Below are positions 9,889 to 19,844 of a stretch of 64,000 nucleotides of DNA, one piece after another (the stretch's first letter is position 1; every line of letters starts with the position of its first letter). The DNA is taken from the NCBI RefSeq assembly GCF_026262505.1, contig NC_067206.1:19365319-19429318 (forward strand). Reading direction: 5' to 3'. The notes beneath the pieces are model-generated. The model worked only from the letters and a program-made list of their open reading frames with translations, ran no database searches and had not been told where the DNA came from. The translations under genes were made by a program, and so were the position numbers. This DNA is from Trichomonas vaginalis G3 (taxonomy: Eukaryota; Parabasalia; Trichomonadida; Trichomonadidae).

Positions 9889-11225
9889 CAACACTCGGCA
9901 TTCGCCGAGCAAATTAAAAATTAACGTATGGATTAAATTTTAAGAGGAATTCAATTTTAATTACGGGTTGTTCAAATATTGATTAATATAAATTTATTAA
10001 TAAGAATAAACAATTTTTGTTTTTGAATTTATTCAATTTATAGCTTTACATATAGTTTCAAAATTGTACAACTATGATTATTTCAACAAAAAATATCTTA
10101 CTTTTTCACTTCACTTTCACACCCACTTTTCCTTAATTCAAATTTCAACATTATGTATTTTAATTCCTTATAGTATTTTTAACATAATTAATCAAATAAT
10201 AATTGGAAGTTCTGAACTCACTTTTTCCGTAATTCAAAATCAAAAATATGAATAATATATCTATTTATTATATACTAATGCTATTTTCAACTAGAAGTGA
10301 GGTACGGTAATCTTACGGATTCCCGTAACTCAATTTTACGGGAAAAGTGCAGTAAACTACTCAATTTACGGAAAAAGTGTCGTAAACTATTGATGTGGCG
10401 GTAAAATCACGGTAATTCACGGAAAGCTATATGCGAAAATTTGAAATTATACAAAATCGAACGAAACACTTTTAAATAGGTTGTTCTCGTATTTAAAATA
10501 CTATTCCCAGATTTATTGTCGTCAGAATATTTCCAAATTTTTGCCGATTTACAAAAAATGATTTACAAAGCATATTTTTTAACCTAAAAAATTCCTAAAA
10601 AAAGGAACCGGTGTGCGTAGTGATGCGAAAAATTCCCAAACATATGGGGTTTCTCATATCCCGTCCCCTATCGTTTCCCCAATTCAATTTTTTTTGGAAT
10701 TTTATTTTTTTTCCCGCCCATTTGAATTAAAAATGGGCGATTTTCGTTAATGTGATTGAAATATCATAAAATTAATACGTATTTTAGCTAATAATTCTAT
10801 TTTTATACAATATTCTCTCATTAAATCAACATTTTTTTCTAATTTTAATTTTTAATTTTTAATTTCTTCATAATTTTAGCGATTTATGCTCATTATTAGC
10901 AAATAAATAATATATATAATATACTTATTTCATTTTATTCAGATAGGTCTTTGGGATTGGGATACCTTGTCCAAATTCAGAGGAAGTTTGAGAGGTTGGG
11001 ATGGGGTAGCCCATATTCAATTATCCCAAGTGTACTCCACGAATTTAAAATTATATTATATTATTGATGACATATCTAAATTTATAGATAAAAATTTCAA
11101 TGCGTACACAATTTTTTTTGAGAAAATTCTTTTTTTTACTTATTTTCATTCATAAAAGCTCACGTGAACTTAATTAACAACTGAGACATTTCCTATGAAA
11201 TCATTTAATACCGTCAAAATAGACA
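9889..11225. other. Gene-free AT-rich interval
   Basis: No convincing gene is seen. At about 10295-10425 there are several degenerate copies of a TTTACGG or GTAAACT-containing motif. At 10710-10740 there is a short stem (CCCGCCCATTT with AAATGGGCG). At 9891-9903 a small palindrome CTCGGCATTCGCCGAG resembles one at 11830. Confidence 0.5.
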
Positions 11226-11230
11226 TGTCT

Positions 11231-11813
11231 AAGCTGTTTTGAGTGACTTTCGCTCGATGTCTGATGCAATATCAGACATCGAGCGAAAGTCTCTCATATT
11301 GGCAACACATCCATACGATCAATACTATAGCTACGAATTACAAGCCTGTTTGGGCAATTTTTGGCCGAGTTCTGATTTTTCATTAGATCTCGAGCGAAAG
11401 TCTCTCAAATTGGCTGCCAGTTCATAAGAGTGAAACTCTAGCTACGAATTAGAAGCTTGCTTGAGAGACTCTCGCTCGCGTTGGGATCTGCATCAGAACT
11501 CGAGCGAAAGCCTCTCAAAGTGGTAAGACCTGCTCATTGTTGAGCAGGAGCTGCGTAATGTGTTCGAGTAGAGTGAGGCTCTTCTAAGATCTTCCTTGTG
11601 ATTGGAAGAAATTAGAAGAGTCTCACTCTACTATTTTGTAATTGTATGCCCTGGCCTTTGAGTGACCAGGGCTGCGTAATGTGTTCGAGTAGAGTGAGGC
11701 TCTTCTAAGATCTTCCTTGTGATTGGAAGAAATTAGAAGAGTCTCACTCTACTATTTTGTAATTGTATGCCCTGGCCTTTGAGTGACCAGGGCTGCGTAA
11801 TGAATTCGAGTAG
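11231..11813. repeat. Hairpin array B with a 121-bp tandem repeat
   Basis: The first hairpin (about 11245-11293) pairs GACTTTCGCTCGATGTCTGA with its complement around a 5-base loop. Two looser copies follow, each with the CTCGAGCGAAAG arm and a spacer containing TAGCTACGAATTA. Then a different hairpin (arms GTAGAGTGAGGCTCTTCTAA) lies in a 121-bp unit present in two identical copies (11551-11671 and 11672-11792), with the start of a third at 11793. A second small stem in each unit pairs CCTGG with CCAGG. The identical copies show that the latest duplication is recent. Confidence 0.8.
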
Positions 11814-12346
11814 GATTGTACAATAGCTCGGCAAACGCCGAGCAAATTGATATAAACGTACATCCCACAAAAAATGGATTGTCAAAATTTATCCCAAATT
11901 TTACAAAACCGCAGCGGTTATGACATCCCAGGGCTAAAAAAATTCGGAAACTCGCATCTCTAGGTGTGCGGAAACCTCGGTAAATTACCGCGGTTCCCGT
12001 TGGGACTGCCATAACATAGAGTAAATTTGATTATGTAATTGTATTTTTATTTCAAAATGTTATATATTCTTTTGAAAAACGGATATTTCGTATTTTTGGA
12101 AGAATTAGCATAAGACATCCGGTTTATAATAACAGAAATATAACAACAAGTCTACTACCAAATGATAATATCAATTTTTAGAAGATATGCTTTCTGAAAA
12201 GTCTAAATTTGGATTCTATTAAGTCATGAAATTTCAAAGTTGAAGGACATGATGATCAGTATTGAAGGTTTTTCATGTTTAGCTACAACAATTTTGACGC
12301 GTAAATTTTGTCAGAGATAGTAAAAAAAAACGGAATATGAATAAAA
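11814..12346. other. Gene-free interval upstream of the Ser-rich gene
   Basis: No gene is seen. A palindrome GCTCGGCAAACGCCGAGC lies at about 11829-11846. At about 11970-12000 there is a GC-rich patch containing GGTAAATTACCGCGG. The rest is AT-rich. No clear initiator motif was found in the last 60 bases. Confidence 0.4.
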
Positions 12347-14068
12347 ATGGATCAAAATTCGAGTAGTGAGCTTGCAAATTATGAACTATTTCTTATTCAA
12401 GTCATTATTCATGATTTTGAATTAAACAATATGAAACAAAAAGAACTAACACTTAAATTACAAATGTTCGATCTACCTTTGAAGCAAATATCAGCTGTGA
12501 ATTTGGATGAAGGATGCCAAAACAATCTAGAAACAGGAATAGAGTTTTTTATCAGATTAGATTGCTTCCAAGCATTTCAACAAACTCCGTTATACATTTA
12601 TTTAACAGATTCGAAAAAGCATACACACTGCGCATGTGGATTTGATATATGCACGACTTTAGTTGAATCTTATCAGAATACTGGAATGAAATTTACATAT
12701 CAACTAAATATTCCTTTAGAAAACAAAAATCAAACTCAAGTTGGCTCAATTAACATAGAATATTCGTTAGTTCACTTTTCTTCCGATGTAGAATCAGTTT
12801 CTTGCTTGGATAGAGAACCAGAAAAGGTAGTTGAGCTTCAAAAGCCACCTGAACCAGCGCCAAAGAAGCCAAAACCAAAGAAAAAGCGAGAATTACCTGT
12901 TGTCAATCCACGTGAAGCAGATGTTTATCAATTAAATATTCATTATCGAAAAACTCGCGAACAACTCAAGAAAGAGCTAATTGATCTTGAAAAGAAGGTA
13001 CGTACAATTGAAGATTCAAAACGTCGCCATAAAATACGCAGAGCAACACAAATTGAAGATTTAACTGCCACGTCTTCAAGAATACCATCAATGATCAACG
13101 ACGATCCATTTAATCATGTGGAAATCATTACAGACAATCCTCCGTCTCAAAGACAAAGACGAGAATCTTCATCAAATTCCACGTCTTTGTCCAAACCAAT
13201 TAAAGCTCAAGCAACAATTTCTCACATTGCCTCGAAACCATCATCCCGCGAGCAATCTCAAGAAGCGATTGAAAAACTTTCATTAGTTTCTTCTCAAATG
13301 CCAACTTCAAAAGAATCTTCCAAAGCATCATATGAATTTGACTCTAGTGAATCATCAAGCTTTAGCAAAATTATAGATGATACACAAAACGTTTCTGATG
13401 TTTCTCGGAATTCTTCGTCTCATAAAATGAATTCAAAAGATCAAATAATTGATGCTCAAAACATTTCTGATGTTTCAAGGAATTCTTCGTCTCATAAAAT
13501 GAATTCAAAAGATCAAATAATTGATGCTCAAAACATTTCTGATGTTTCAAGGAATTCTTCGTCTCATAAAATGAATTCAAAAGATCAAATAATTGATACA
13601 CAAAACATTTCTGATGTTTCTCGGAATTCATCGTCTCATAAAATTAATTCAAAAGATCAAATAGATGATACTTTTACATCTACTTCATCGAGTCATAGAA
13701 GTAGAACAAGTTCTAAAAAGAGTTTTGATTCAACATTGTTATCTGATACTAATACTTCCAGATCTTCCAACAAAGTTCCTTCTGAACCTAATACTGTTTC
13801 TGCTTTGAATGATACAACATCGACATTACCTTCATTCCTTAAAAGCACTCTCAAAAGTTCTATCCAAGATGAAAAGAAAGCTGATGATTTTAGTTCTTTC
13901 GAAAGTAATTCTTCGTCAAAGCTAAGTTCTTCCAAAAAATCTCATAATAAAAATTCCAGTATTATTTCATCAAAGAATTCTAGTGAAATATCTGGAAAGA
14001 ACTCAAAAGTTTCAAGAAAATCAAACATTTCAAGTTCTTCGGATATTATTTCTGAATCATTCACTTAA
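12347..14068 (+). CDS. Ser-rich protein with possible C2-like N-terminal domain and 24-residue repeats, 573 aa
   Basis: Residues about 10-150 look like a folded beta-rich domain that may be C2-like (FLIQVIIHDFELNN; TPLYIYLTDSKKH; GSINIEYSLV), as found in several ciliary and basal-body proteins; this is a weak resemblance. A Pro/Lys linker (PEPAPKKPKPKKKRELP) and a charged helical stretch (about 195-230) follow. The rest is Ser/Asn/Lys-rich and likely disordered. Residues about 345-435 hold four near-identical 24-residue repeats containing ISDVSRNSSSHKMNSKDQII (nucleotides 13380-13660). The start is the first ATG in frame. Candidate roles in the flagellar or cytoskeletal apparatus are inference. 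Confidence 0.75.
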   Translation: MDQNSSSELANYELFLIQVIIHDFELNNMKQKELTLKLQMFDLPLKQISAVNLDEGCQNNLETGIEFFIRLDCFQAFQQTPLYIYLTDSKKHTHCACGFDICTTLVESYQNTGMKFTYQLNIPLENKNQTQVGSINIEYSLVHFSSDVESVSCLDREPEKVVELQKPPEPAPKKPKPKKKRELPVVNPREADVYQLNIHYRKTREQLKKELIDLEKKVRTIEDSKRRHKIRRATQIEDLTATSSRIPSMINDDPFNHVEIITDNPPSQRQRRESSSNSTSLSKPIKAQATISHIASKPSSREQSQEAIEKLSLVSSQMPTSKESSKASYEFDSSESSSFSKIIDDTQNVSDVSRNSSSHKMNSKDQIIDAQNISDVSRNSSSHKMNSKDQIIDAQNISDVSRNSSSHKMNSKDQIIDTQNISDVSRNSSSHKINSKDQIDDTFTSTSSSHRSRTSSKKSFDSTLLSDTNTSRSSNKVPSEPNTVSALNDTTSTLPSFLKSTLKSSIQDEKKADDFSSFESNSSSKLSSSKKSHNKNSSIISSKNSSEISGKNSKVSRKSNISSSSDIISESFT

Positions 14069-14635
14069 GCAAGTCTTAAATATATTATTTTGTATGTAAA
14101 CATTATATTTATTGATTTTAATTTTTTTTAACTCAAATTTAAAATAGTTTTATATTCAATACAAACTCATTTTTTTGTTACTTAAGATTTGCACTATAGC
14201 AATTGCATAAAATTATCTCCTATATGATCAGGCAATGGATATGCAGAAAAATGAAAAACACAAAATCTATTCTCTATATTTTAATCAGTTTTTAATTGAT
14301 ATAAGATTCGAAGAAACTCAATGATATGAATAAATATGCAAAACTCAAGTTGATTCATTAGATTTGAAAATTCTTAATTATTGTTCATTTAAAGAATTCT
14401 AATCAATCAAGAAATTGCTTCAGGGACCAACTTGCATAATAATTATAGATTTTTTTTAGTTAGAATTAATAATGTCTAAGTAAAAGACTTAGAGTAATAT
14501 ATAGATAATACTAATAAAACATTGTAAACATAACTCTAGAGTACATCAATATTTTATAGTTAATCCTTTGAACTTGCATAATAAATTGTATAAACGTCAA
14601 ATTTTTAAAAGTATATTTACAACATAAAAAAAGTT
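14069..14635. other. Gene-free interval, convergent 3' ends
   Basis: AT-rich DNA between two convergent genes. No gene, RNA or strong repeat is seen. It would contain both 3' untranslated regions. Confidence 0.5.
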
Positions 14636-17599
14636 TTATAATTCATAAACAATGAAATCAGTAAGTTTTTCAGAAACAGAAGGAGAACCAACAACACAAT
14701 ATGTCCAATCTTCCTGTTTCATCTTTCTAGCTTGTTCGATGATATCTTCCTTTGTAACACTCAATAATTGATTTCGAACTTTTTGTTCAGTTTCGAAATC
14801 CATGTTTCTCTGGAAAATGTTCAATCCAGAGTCAGCAGGAGCCTCAGGTTGATCCAAAGCACCGAAAGTTGTTATCTTTGCCTTTCCAATCATTTCATCT
14901 GTTATGTTTCCTTCCAATACTTCATCAACAGCTTTTTTGAAAGCTCCCAAAATCTCAACAGGATTTGTATCTCTGTACGAAGCCAAAACAGTTGTTCCTG
15001 TCCATCTATCGTGAGTTGCAATAGCTCCATATGCTCCAAGTTTTTCTCGAACAAGATCCCAAAGGAACTGGTTCTTTAACAAAGTAATAGTAATTGTTCT
15101 TTTATTGTTTTCTTCGAAATCTTTGTTATACGATGGACCTTTCATGGCAACACAGCAGAAATAAGTTTGTGAGTCTACAGAGATAATTGTTTTCTTCTTT
15201 TCTTTCATTTTTAGTGAGAATTCTTCAATGAAATCTTTTTCAGAATTTAGTTTTTTGTCATTTTTGTTCAATTCATCAACAAAATCTTTGACAAAATCAA
15301 AGGATCTATTGATACCTTGGTATCCTCCATGAATTGATGCAGAGAAATTGGCCTTCATGATGATTTCATCGTGAATCTTTTGTAGATTCAATTCTGTCAA
15401 ATTTTGTAAAACATATTTCAAATTTTTCTGTTGAGAAACACCGAACCAAATTTCACTCAATGAATTCGATCTCGAAAGAGCTGCAGAACTGAACATTGCA
15501 GCATATCTATGGCCATTGTTTATTATGTTATCGTTGAACATAATACTAGATGTTTTCAACATTGTTTCAATCATTTTTGTGTTGTTGAAATGCGGCTTAA
15601 AAATCATTTTTGACATCAATTCAATCATTTTCGGAGCATCGCGATCTAAACAATAACTACTTAATGTAATAACACCATGTGTTTTGTCGTCATTCAGTTT
15701 GTTTATCACATTCAAATTAACATGAATTCCGCCTGTAAAAAGTGTCACATTCTTTTGAAATTCATTTTCATCCATGTCATCGCAACCGAGTGAACTCAAA
15801 ACAGTTGTATACAAAGGAACATCTTTGATCAATTCATGATTCAATGGTAAATCACCTTGCACACGTACTTTCACGATACCATTCATCGTTCTTCTGAATT
15901 TATAAATATTTCCGTCTTTTTCATATTCTTCTAAATTGGCGGTTTTATTTATATCGTTGACTGTTACGGTTGGAAGGAGGTGAAGTGGTTTAGGAGCATC
16001 AATTCTTGCACGAATTTCTGCGGCCAATTTGACAATGTCACTTTTCTCTTTTTCTGACATTTTTTGTTTAATTTTTTCCATTTCAATTTTTGTTTGATTT
16101 TGTTTCTTTTCAAGGAATTTCGGATCTGAATTCATTATTAAGAACAGACAATGACTATTTTCAATTATTTTTGTTTTAAGAAGTAATTCAAAATATCTTG
16201 GTTGTATTTGCAGTGTCTTCTTGACTCTTTCGAATTCCCTTCTTATGTCAATGATCCGAAATGGATCTGTATCATGGATCCAACTAGAAACTAAATTGTT
16301 CCAGATGTCCATACCGATACTCGATGAAATTTCTCGTTGAGAAAGTTCTAATGCATGTAAAATTGATCGTTGATGGTCGGGATCGAAACCTTCTTTATAG
16401 ATTTTGTTCAATATAGTAATGACTTTGTTGTTAAACTGCTTTGCATCATCTTTGGATACTCCGGCAAGTCCAATCGTGAAATATGGATATTTAATATAAT
16501 CCATGTATCCTGTTTCAGTGAAACTCTTGCCGTAACCTGTCTTAATTAGGCCTTGGTATAATGGTGATACAACTGTGGAACTCAAAAGAAGGTTAAGGAT
16601 CTTTAAATCGAAAACATCAGAGATATTTCGTAAATCTCCGACCAACCATGCCAAAGAGACACGAGAACTGTTGGAATCATCATCACTCGGACCATCTTCT
16701 TCAATAGTAACTGGTTGTTCCCATCTCGGTTCTTTGATTTTCTCTTCTGGAATTGTGATATTCTTTGGTTCAAATTTTTGAATGATAGAATCAAGTTTTT
16801 TCATAACTTCTGCAGTATTAAAGCTTCCGTAATGGAAGAATAAAGCGTTAGAAGGGTTGTAATATCGATCATGTTGATCTTGGATATCTTTGAACGTAAG
16901 ATTTGCGATATCCGGTGGATTTCCACCGTAATTGAAATGGAAAAGACTATGAGGATATAATTTCTGCCTTAGTAAGTCTGTAAAGTAGTGGCTTGTACTA
17001 GACATTGCTCCATTCATTTCATTGTAAACGACTCCGGAGTGTCTAAGTGCTGAAGATGAGTTATCTGGTTGCTCAAATTCAAGATGGTGACATTCTGAAA
17101 GGAAATCAATCTCTTCTAACTTAGGATTAAAAACTGAATCTAAGTAAACATCTAAAAGATTGTGAAAATCTTTGTAATTTGTAGTTGAAAATGGATATGC
17201 AGTCCATTCTACTGATGTGAATGCATTCATGAATGATGCAAGAGATGATTTGATTAATTCTGTAAAAACAGATGGGATTGGATACTTTTTAGAACCATGT
17301 AATGTTAAATGCTCAAGAACATGCGTCGATCCCGTATTGTCAATACAGGTTGTTCGAAGAGTTGTAGCAAAGAAATTATGTTTATCTGAAGTTTTAACGT
17401 AAATATATGGACATCCATGCAATTTGTGTTTGTATAGCATTACCTCAGCATTGTATTGCGGAAAATACTGCTTTTTAACGAAAACAAAATTATGAATATT
17501 GACTCCTTCATTCGGTTTTAAGTATATGAAAGCTATGGATACAAGCAATGGAACAACATACAATGTTGTCTTCGTTATATATTCAGTTACTTTTTCCAT
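14636..17599 (-). CDS. M16C metallopeptidase, PreP/Cym1/falcilysin-like, 987 aa
   Basis: A zinc peptidase that would degrade short peptides inside a closed two-lobed chamber. The inverted zinc motif HVLEH is at residues 93-97 (two His plus the catalytic Glu96), followed by LTLHGSKKYP, the TFMNAF-like SFMNAFTSVEWTAYP block and the third zinc ligand region VVYNEMNGAM (Glu194); all are typical of the presequence-protease branch. The length fits the family (about 1000). Unusually, residues 10-27 form a hydrophobic segment that could be a signal anchor instead of an organellar presequence, so the hydrogenosome is not assured. The start is supported by TCATTTTTT just before the ATG, a trichomonad initiator-like site. 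Confidence 0.9.
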   Translation of the reverse strand: MEKVTEYITKTTLYVVPLLVSIAFIYLKPNEGVNIHNFVFVKKQYFPQYNAEVMLYKHKLHGCPYIYVKTSDKHNFFATTLRTTCIDNTGSTHVLEHLTLHGSKKYPIPSVFTELIKSSLASFMNAFTSVEWTAYPFSTTNYKDFHNLLDVYLDSVFNPKLEEIDFLSECHHLEFEQPDNSSSALRHSGVVYNEMNGAMSSTSHYFTDLLRQKLYPHSLFHFNYGGNPPDIANLTFKDIQDQHDRYYNPSNALFFHYGSFNTAEVMKKLDSIIQKFEPKNITIPEEKIKEPRWEQPVTIEEDGPSDDDSNSSRVSLAWLVGDLRNISDVFDLKILNLLLSSTVVSPLYQGLIKTGYGKSFTETGYMDYIKYPYFTIGLAGVSKDDAKQFNNKVITILNKIYKEGFDPDHQRSILHALELSQREISSSIGMDIWNNLVSSWIHDTDPFRIIDIRREFERVKKTLQIQPRYFELLLKTKIIENSHCLFLIMNSDPKFLEKKQNQTKIEMEKIKQKMSEKEKSDIVKLAAEIRARIDAPKPLHLLPTVTVNDINKTANLEEYEKDGNIYKFRRTMNGIVKVRVQGDLPLNHELIKDVPLYTTVLSSLGCDDMDENEFQKNVTLFTGGIHVNLNVINKLNDDKTHGVITLSSYCLDRDAPKMIELMSKMIFKPHFNNTKMIETMLKTSSIMFNDNIINNGHRYAAMFSSAALSRSNSLSEIWFGVSQQKNLKYVLQNLTELNLQKIHDEIIMKANFSASIHGGYQGINRSFDFVKDFVDELNKNDKKLNSEKDFIEEFSLKMKEKKKTIISVDSQTYFCCVAMKGPSYNKDFEENNKRTITITLLKNQFLWDLVREKLGAYGAIATHDRWTGTTVLASYRDTNPVEILGAFKKAVDEVLEGNITDEMIGKAKITTFGALDQPEAPADSGLNIFQRNMDFETEQKVRNQLLSVTKEDIIEQARKMKQEDWTYCVVGSPSVSEKLTDFIVYEL

Positions 17600-18222
17600 A
17601 AAAAATGAAGTGACATGTGATATAAAAAATCATCAAAAATGCTCCAAAGCTTCTGTGATACTTTATATTGGATTTCCAGATGTTGCAATCGCTCGAGACT
17701 ATAAATGAACAGCTTTGGAATTCATGCTGCAATAGACTGATTCCTATTAAACTTTTTAAAATATTTCTTATTTTATTGATTCACTTATGAATTATAAATA
17801 ACTATTACAAGTAACTAAAACATTGAGCTATTCAAAATCAACTATCTCCTGAAAGTTTTAAAATGAATTTTCTCGATTCATCTATTTCTCGGAGCAAAAC
17901 ATTGAATGTTATTGTCCTAAAAATAATCCAAGTTCATAAACAAATAAAATACCGAGTGGATGTTTATCTGTTTGCAATATTATTCGAACTTGCCTAACAA
18001 ATAAACCAATAAGTATAAATAAGTAATAAACAAAACAGGATTCAAGTTTTGTTAATTAATTATTTCTAAATTTAACTAAAAGAAACAAGTTTCTGAAACA
18101 AATATTGGTTATCAGAGCAGACCTATACTGAACGATTCATATATCAGAGACTAGTATTTTCGAATTCTTTTGATTGGAGAAAACCATCTAAACTCGATAA
18201 AATTTTATTTATTAAGTTTTTA

Positions 18223-18315
18223 CTTATTTGGAATTTCCAATCTCGCAATTTTTCCAATTGCGACGGTTTTTCCAATTACGACGGTTTTTCCAATTAATTG
18301 GAAATTCCAAATAAG
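18223..18315. repeat. Inverted repeat, 19-bp perfect arms, with internal short tandem copies
   Basis: CTTATTTGGAATTTCCAAT at 18223-18241 pairs exactly with 18297-18315. The loop carries two direct copies of an 18-19 base TTTTCCAATTRCGACGG unit. The same style of palindrome recurs near other genes and element ends in this window. Confidence 0.75.
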
Positions 18316-18385
18316 GGGGTATATTTATAAATTCACTGCTATTTATAAATAGGTCTAATTTATATAATATAATATAGATATGACA

Positions 18386-18467
18386 TTTTGCACTTTTTCA
18401 ATATTTTTTGGAATTTTAATTTTGAATGCATCTCAAAATTTGAATGACAAATTGAAAAAGTGCAAAA
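18386..18467. repeat. Inverted repeat just upstream of the ankyrin gene
   Basis: TTTTGCACTTTTTCAAT at 18386-18402 pairs exactly with 18451-18467 (17 bp), ending 15 bases before the ATG at 18483. The left arm contains CACTTTTTCA, close to the initiator pattern. If transcription starts inside it, the 5' leader would fold; that is inference. Confidence 0.65.
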
Positions 18468-18482
18468 GATTTAAATTTTTTT

Positions 18483-19844
18483 ATGTCTAATCAAGGCACT
18501 CTCCCAAATAAATACAGTGAATTGCGAAGTATATATAAATACTACATAGATGCATATAATGCATTGTATCAGCTGAAAACTGAAAATTCAGAAGAAATAA
18601 ACAAGATTTACAAGATGATCAAAACAGAATTGATTGATTCAAAGTCACAACTTCCTAACAATATTATAAATGATATTTTACGTATCATCCGGTATAATAA
18701 TCGCTATTTAAAGCCTTATTTATCTCTTGCCAAACTCATATATGATAATTATCAAGTAAACGATAAAATTGATGCTCCATTAATTAATTTCGAAAAAATT
18801 GATTCAAAAAATATCGATATTCATACAGAAAATACTGTTTACAGGGCAATAATGTATAATGACAAAGAAAGATTCATCTGTTTCATTGAAAGCGAAGGAT
18901 TTGATAAAGATCAAGAACTTGTAAGTAATTTATACCCATATTCTAAAAAAGGATATTCATTACTTGAATTATGTTGTTACCATGGAGCAGTTGATTGTTT
19001 CAAATTATTAAGAACTAAATTTAAGTCACAAATAACTAAAAAATGTTTAAGATTATCATTTTTAGGAGGAAATCCGGAGATCATGAGTGAATGCCTGAAA
19101 TATCAAAGACCAGATAAAAAATGTATGAAGTATGCAATTATTTCACATAACATTGATTTTGTTACATTCTTGATGAATGAATATAATATAGAGATCGATT
19201 TAGAAGATTGTGGAATTTACAATAATCTTGAATCATTTTTAGTTTATTTCGATCAATCTAATGATTTTAACCAATGCTTTATTAATTCAACGAGGTTCAA
19301 TATTCTATCCATACTCGAATACTTCCTTTCACACGATGTAAATATCAATGCAAAAGATAATGATGAGAAAACCGCCCTTCATGTCGCAGCAATTATAAAT
19401 AAAAAAGAAATAGCCGAATTTCTTATTTCACATGGTGCAAATATCAACGAAAAAAATAAAAATGGGGAAACCGCTCTTCATAAAGCAGCATTTATGAATA
19501 GTAAAGAAACAGTCGAATTTCTTATTTCATACGGTGCAAATATCAACGAAAAAGATAATGATGGGGAAACCACTCTTCATAAAGCAGCATTTATGAATAA
19601 TAAAGAAACAATCGAACTTCTTATTTCACACGGTGCAAATATCAATGAAAATGATAAAAATGGGGAAACCGCTCTTCATAAAGCAGCATTTATGAATAAT
19701 AAAGAATCAGTCGAACTTCTCATTTCACACGGTGCAAATATCAATGCAAAAGAAAAATATGGACATACCCCTCTTCATCTAGCAGCATTAATGAATTGTA
19801 AAGAAATAGCTAGTTTTCTTATTTCACACGGTGCAAAGAATTAG
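18483..19844 (+). CDS. DUF3447-type ankyrin repeat protein, 453 aa
   Basis: The N-terminal half (MSNQGTLPNKYSELRSIYKYYIDAYNALYQL start) and the middle segment (KKGYSLLELCCYHGAVDCFKLL, then LGGNPEIMSECL) are those of the DUF3447 ankyrin family found in hundreds of copies in trichomonads. Residues about 290-453 form five regular 33-residue ankyrin repeats with TALHKAAFMNNKE and LISHGANIN. At DNA level the 99-base repeats are very alike, which suggests recent expansion or conversion. Such proteins bind other proteins; the partner is unknown. The ATG lies in TTTTTTTATG and the frame is whole. Confidence 0.9.
   Translation: MSNQGTLPNKYSELRSIYKYYIDAYNALYQLKTENSEEINKIYKMIKTELIDSKSQLPNNIINDILRIIRYNNRYLKPYLSLAKLIYDNYQVNDKIDAPLINFEKIDSKNIDIHTENTVYRAIMYNDKERFICFIESEGFDKDQELVSNLYPYSKKGYSLLELCCYHGAVDCFKLLRTKFKSQITKKCLRLSFLGGNPEIMSECLKYQRPDKKCMKYAIISHNIDFVTFLMNEYNIEIDLEDCGIYNNLESFLVYFDQSNDFNQCFINSTRFNILSILEYFLSHDVNINAKDNDEKTALHVAAIINKKEIAEFLISHGANINEKNKNGETALHKAAFMNSKETVEFLISYGANINEKDNDGETTLHKAAFMNNKETIELLISHGANINENDKNGETALHKAAFMNNKESVELLISHGANINAKEKYGHTPLHLAALMNCKEIASFLISHGAKN

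Larger units (their letters stand above)
17600..18482. other. Intergenic region between divergent genes
   Basis: The minus-strand peptidase gene and the plus-strand ankyrin gene diverge here, so both promoters lie in this stretch. The initiator-like TCATTTTTT of the peptidase is at about 17600-17612. Two inverted repeats near the ankyrin gene are listed separately. No further gene is seen. Confidence 0.5.
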
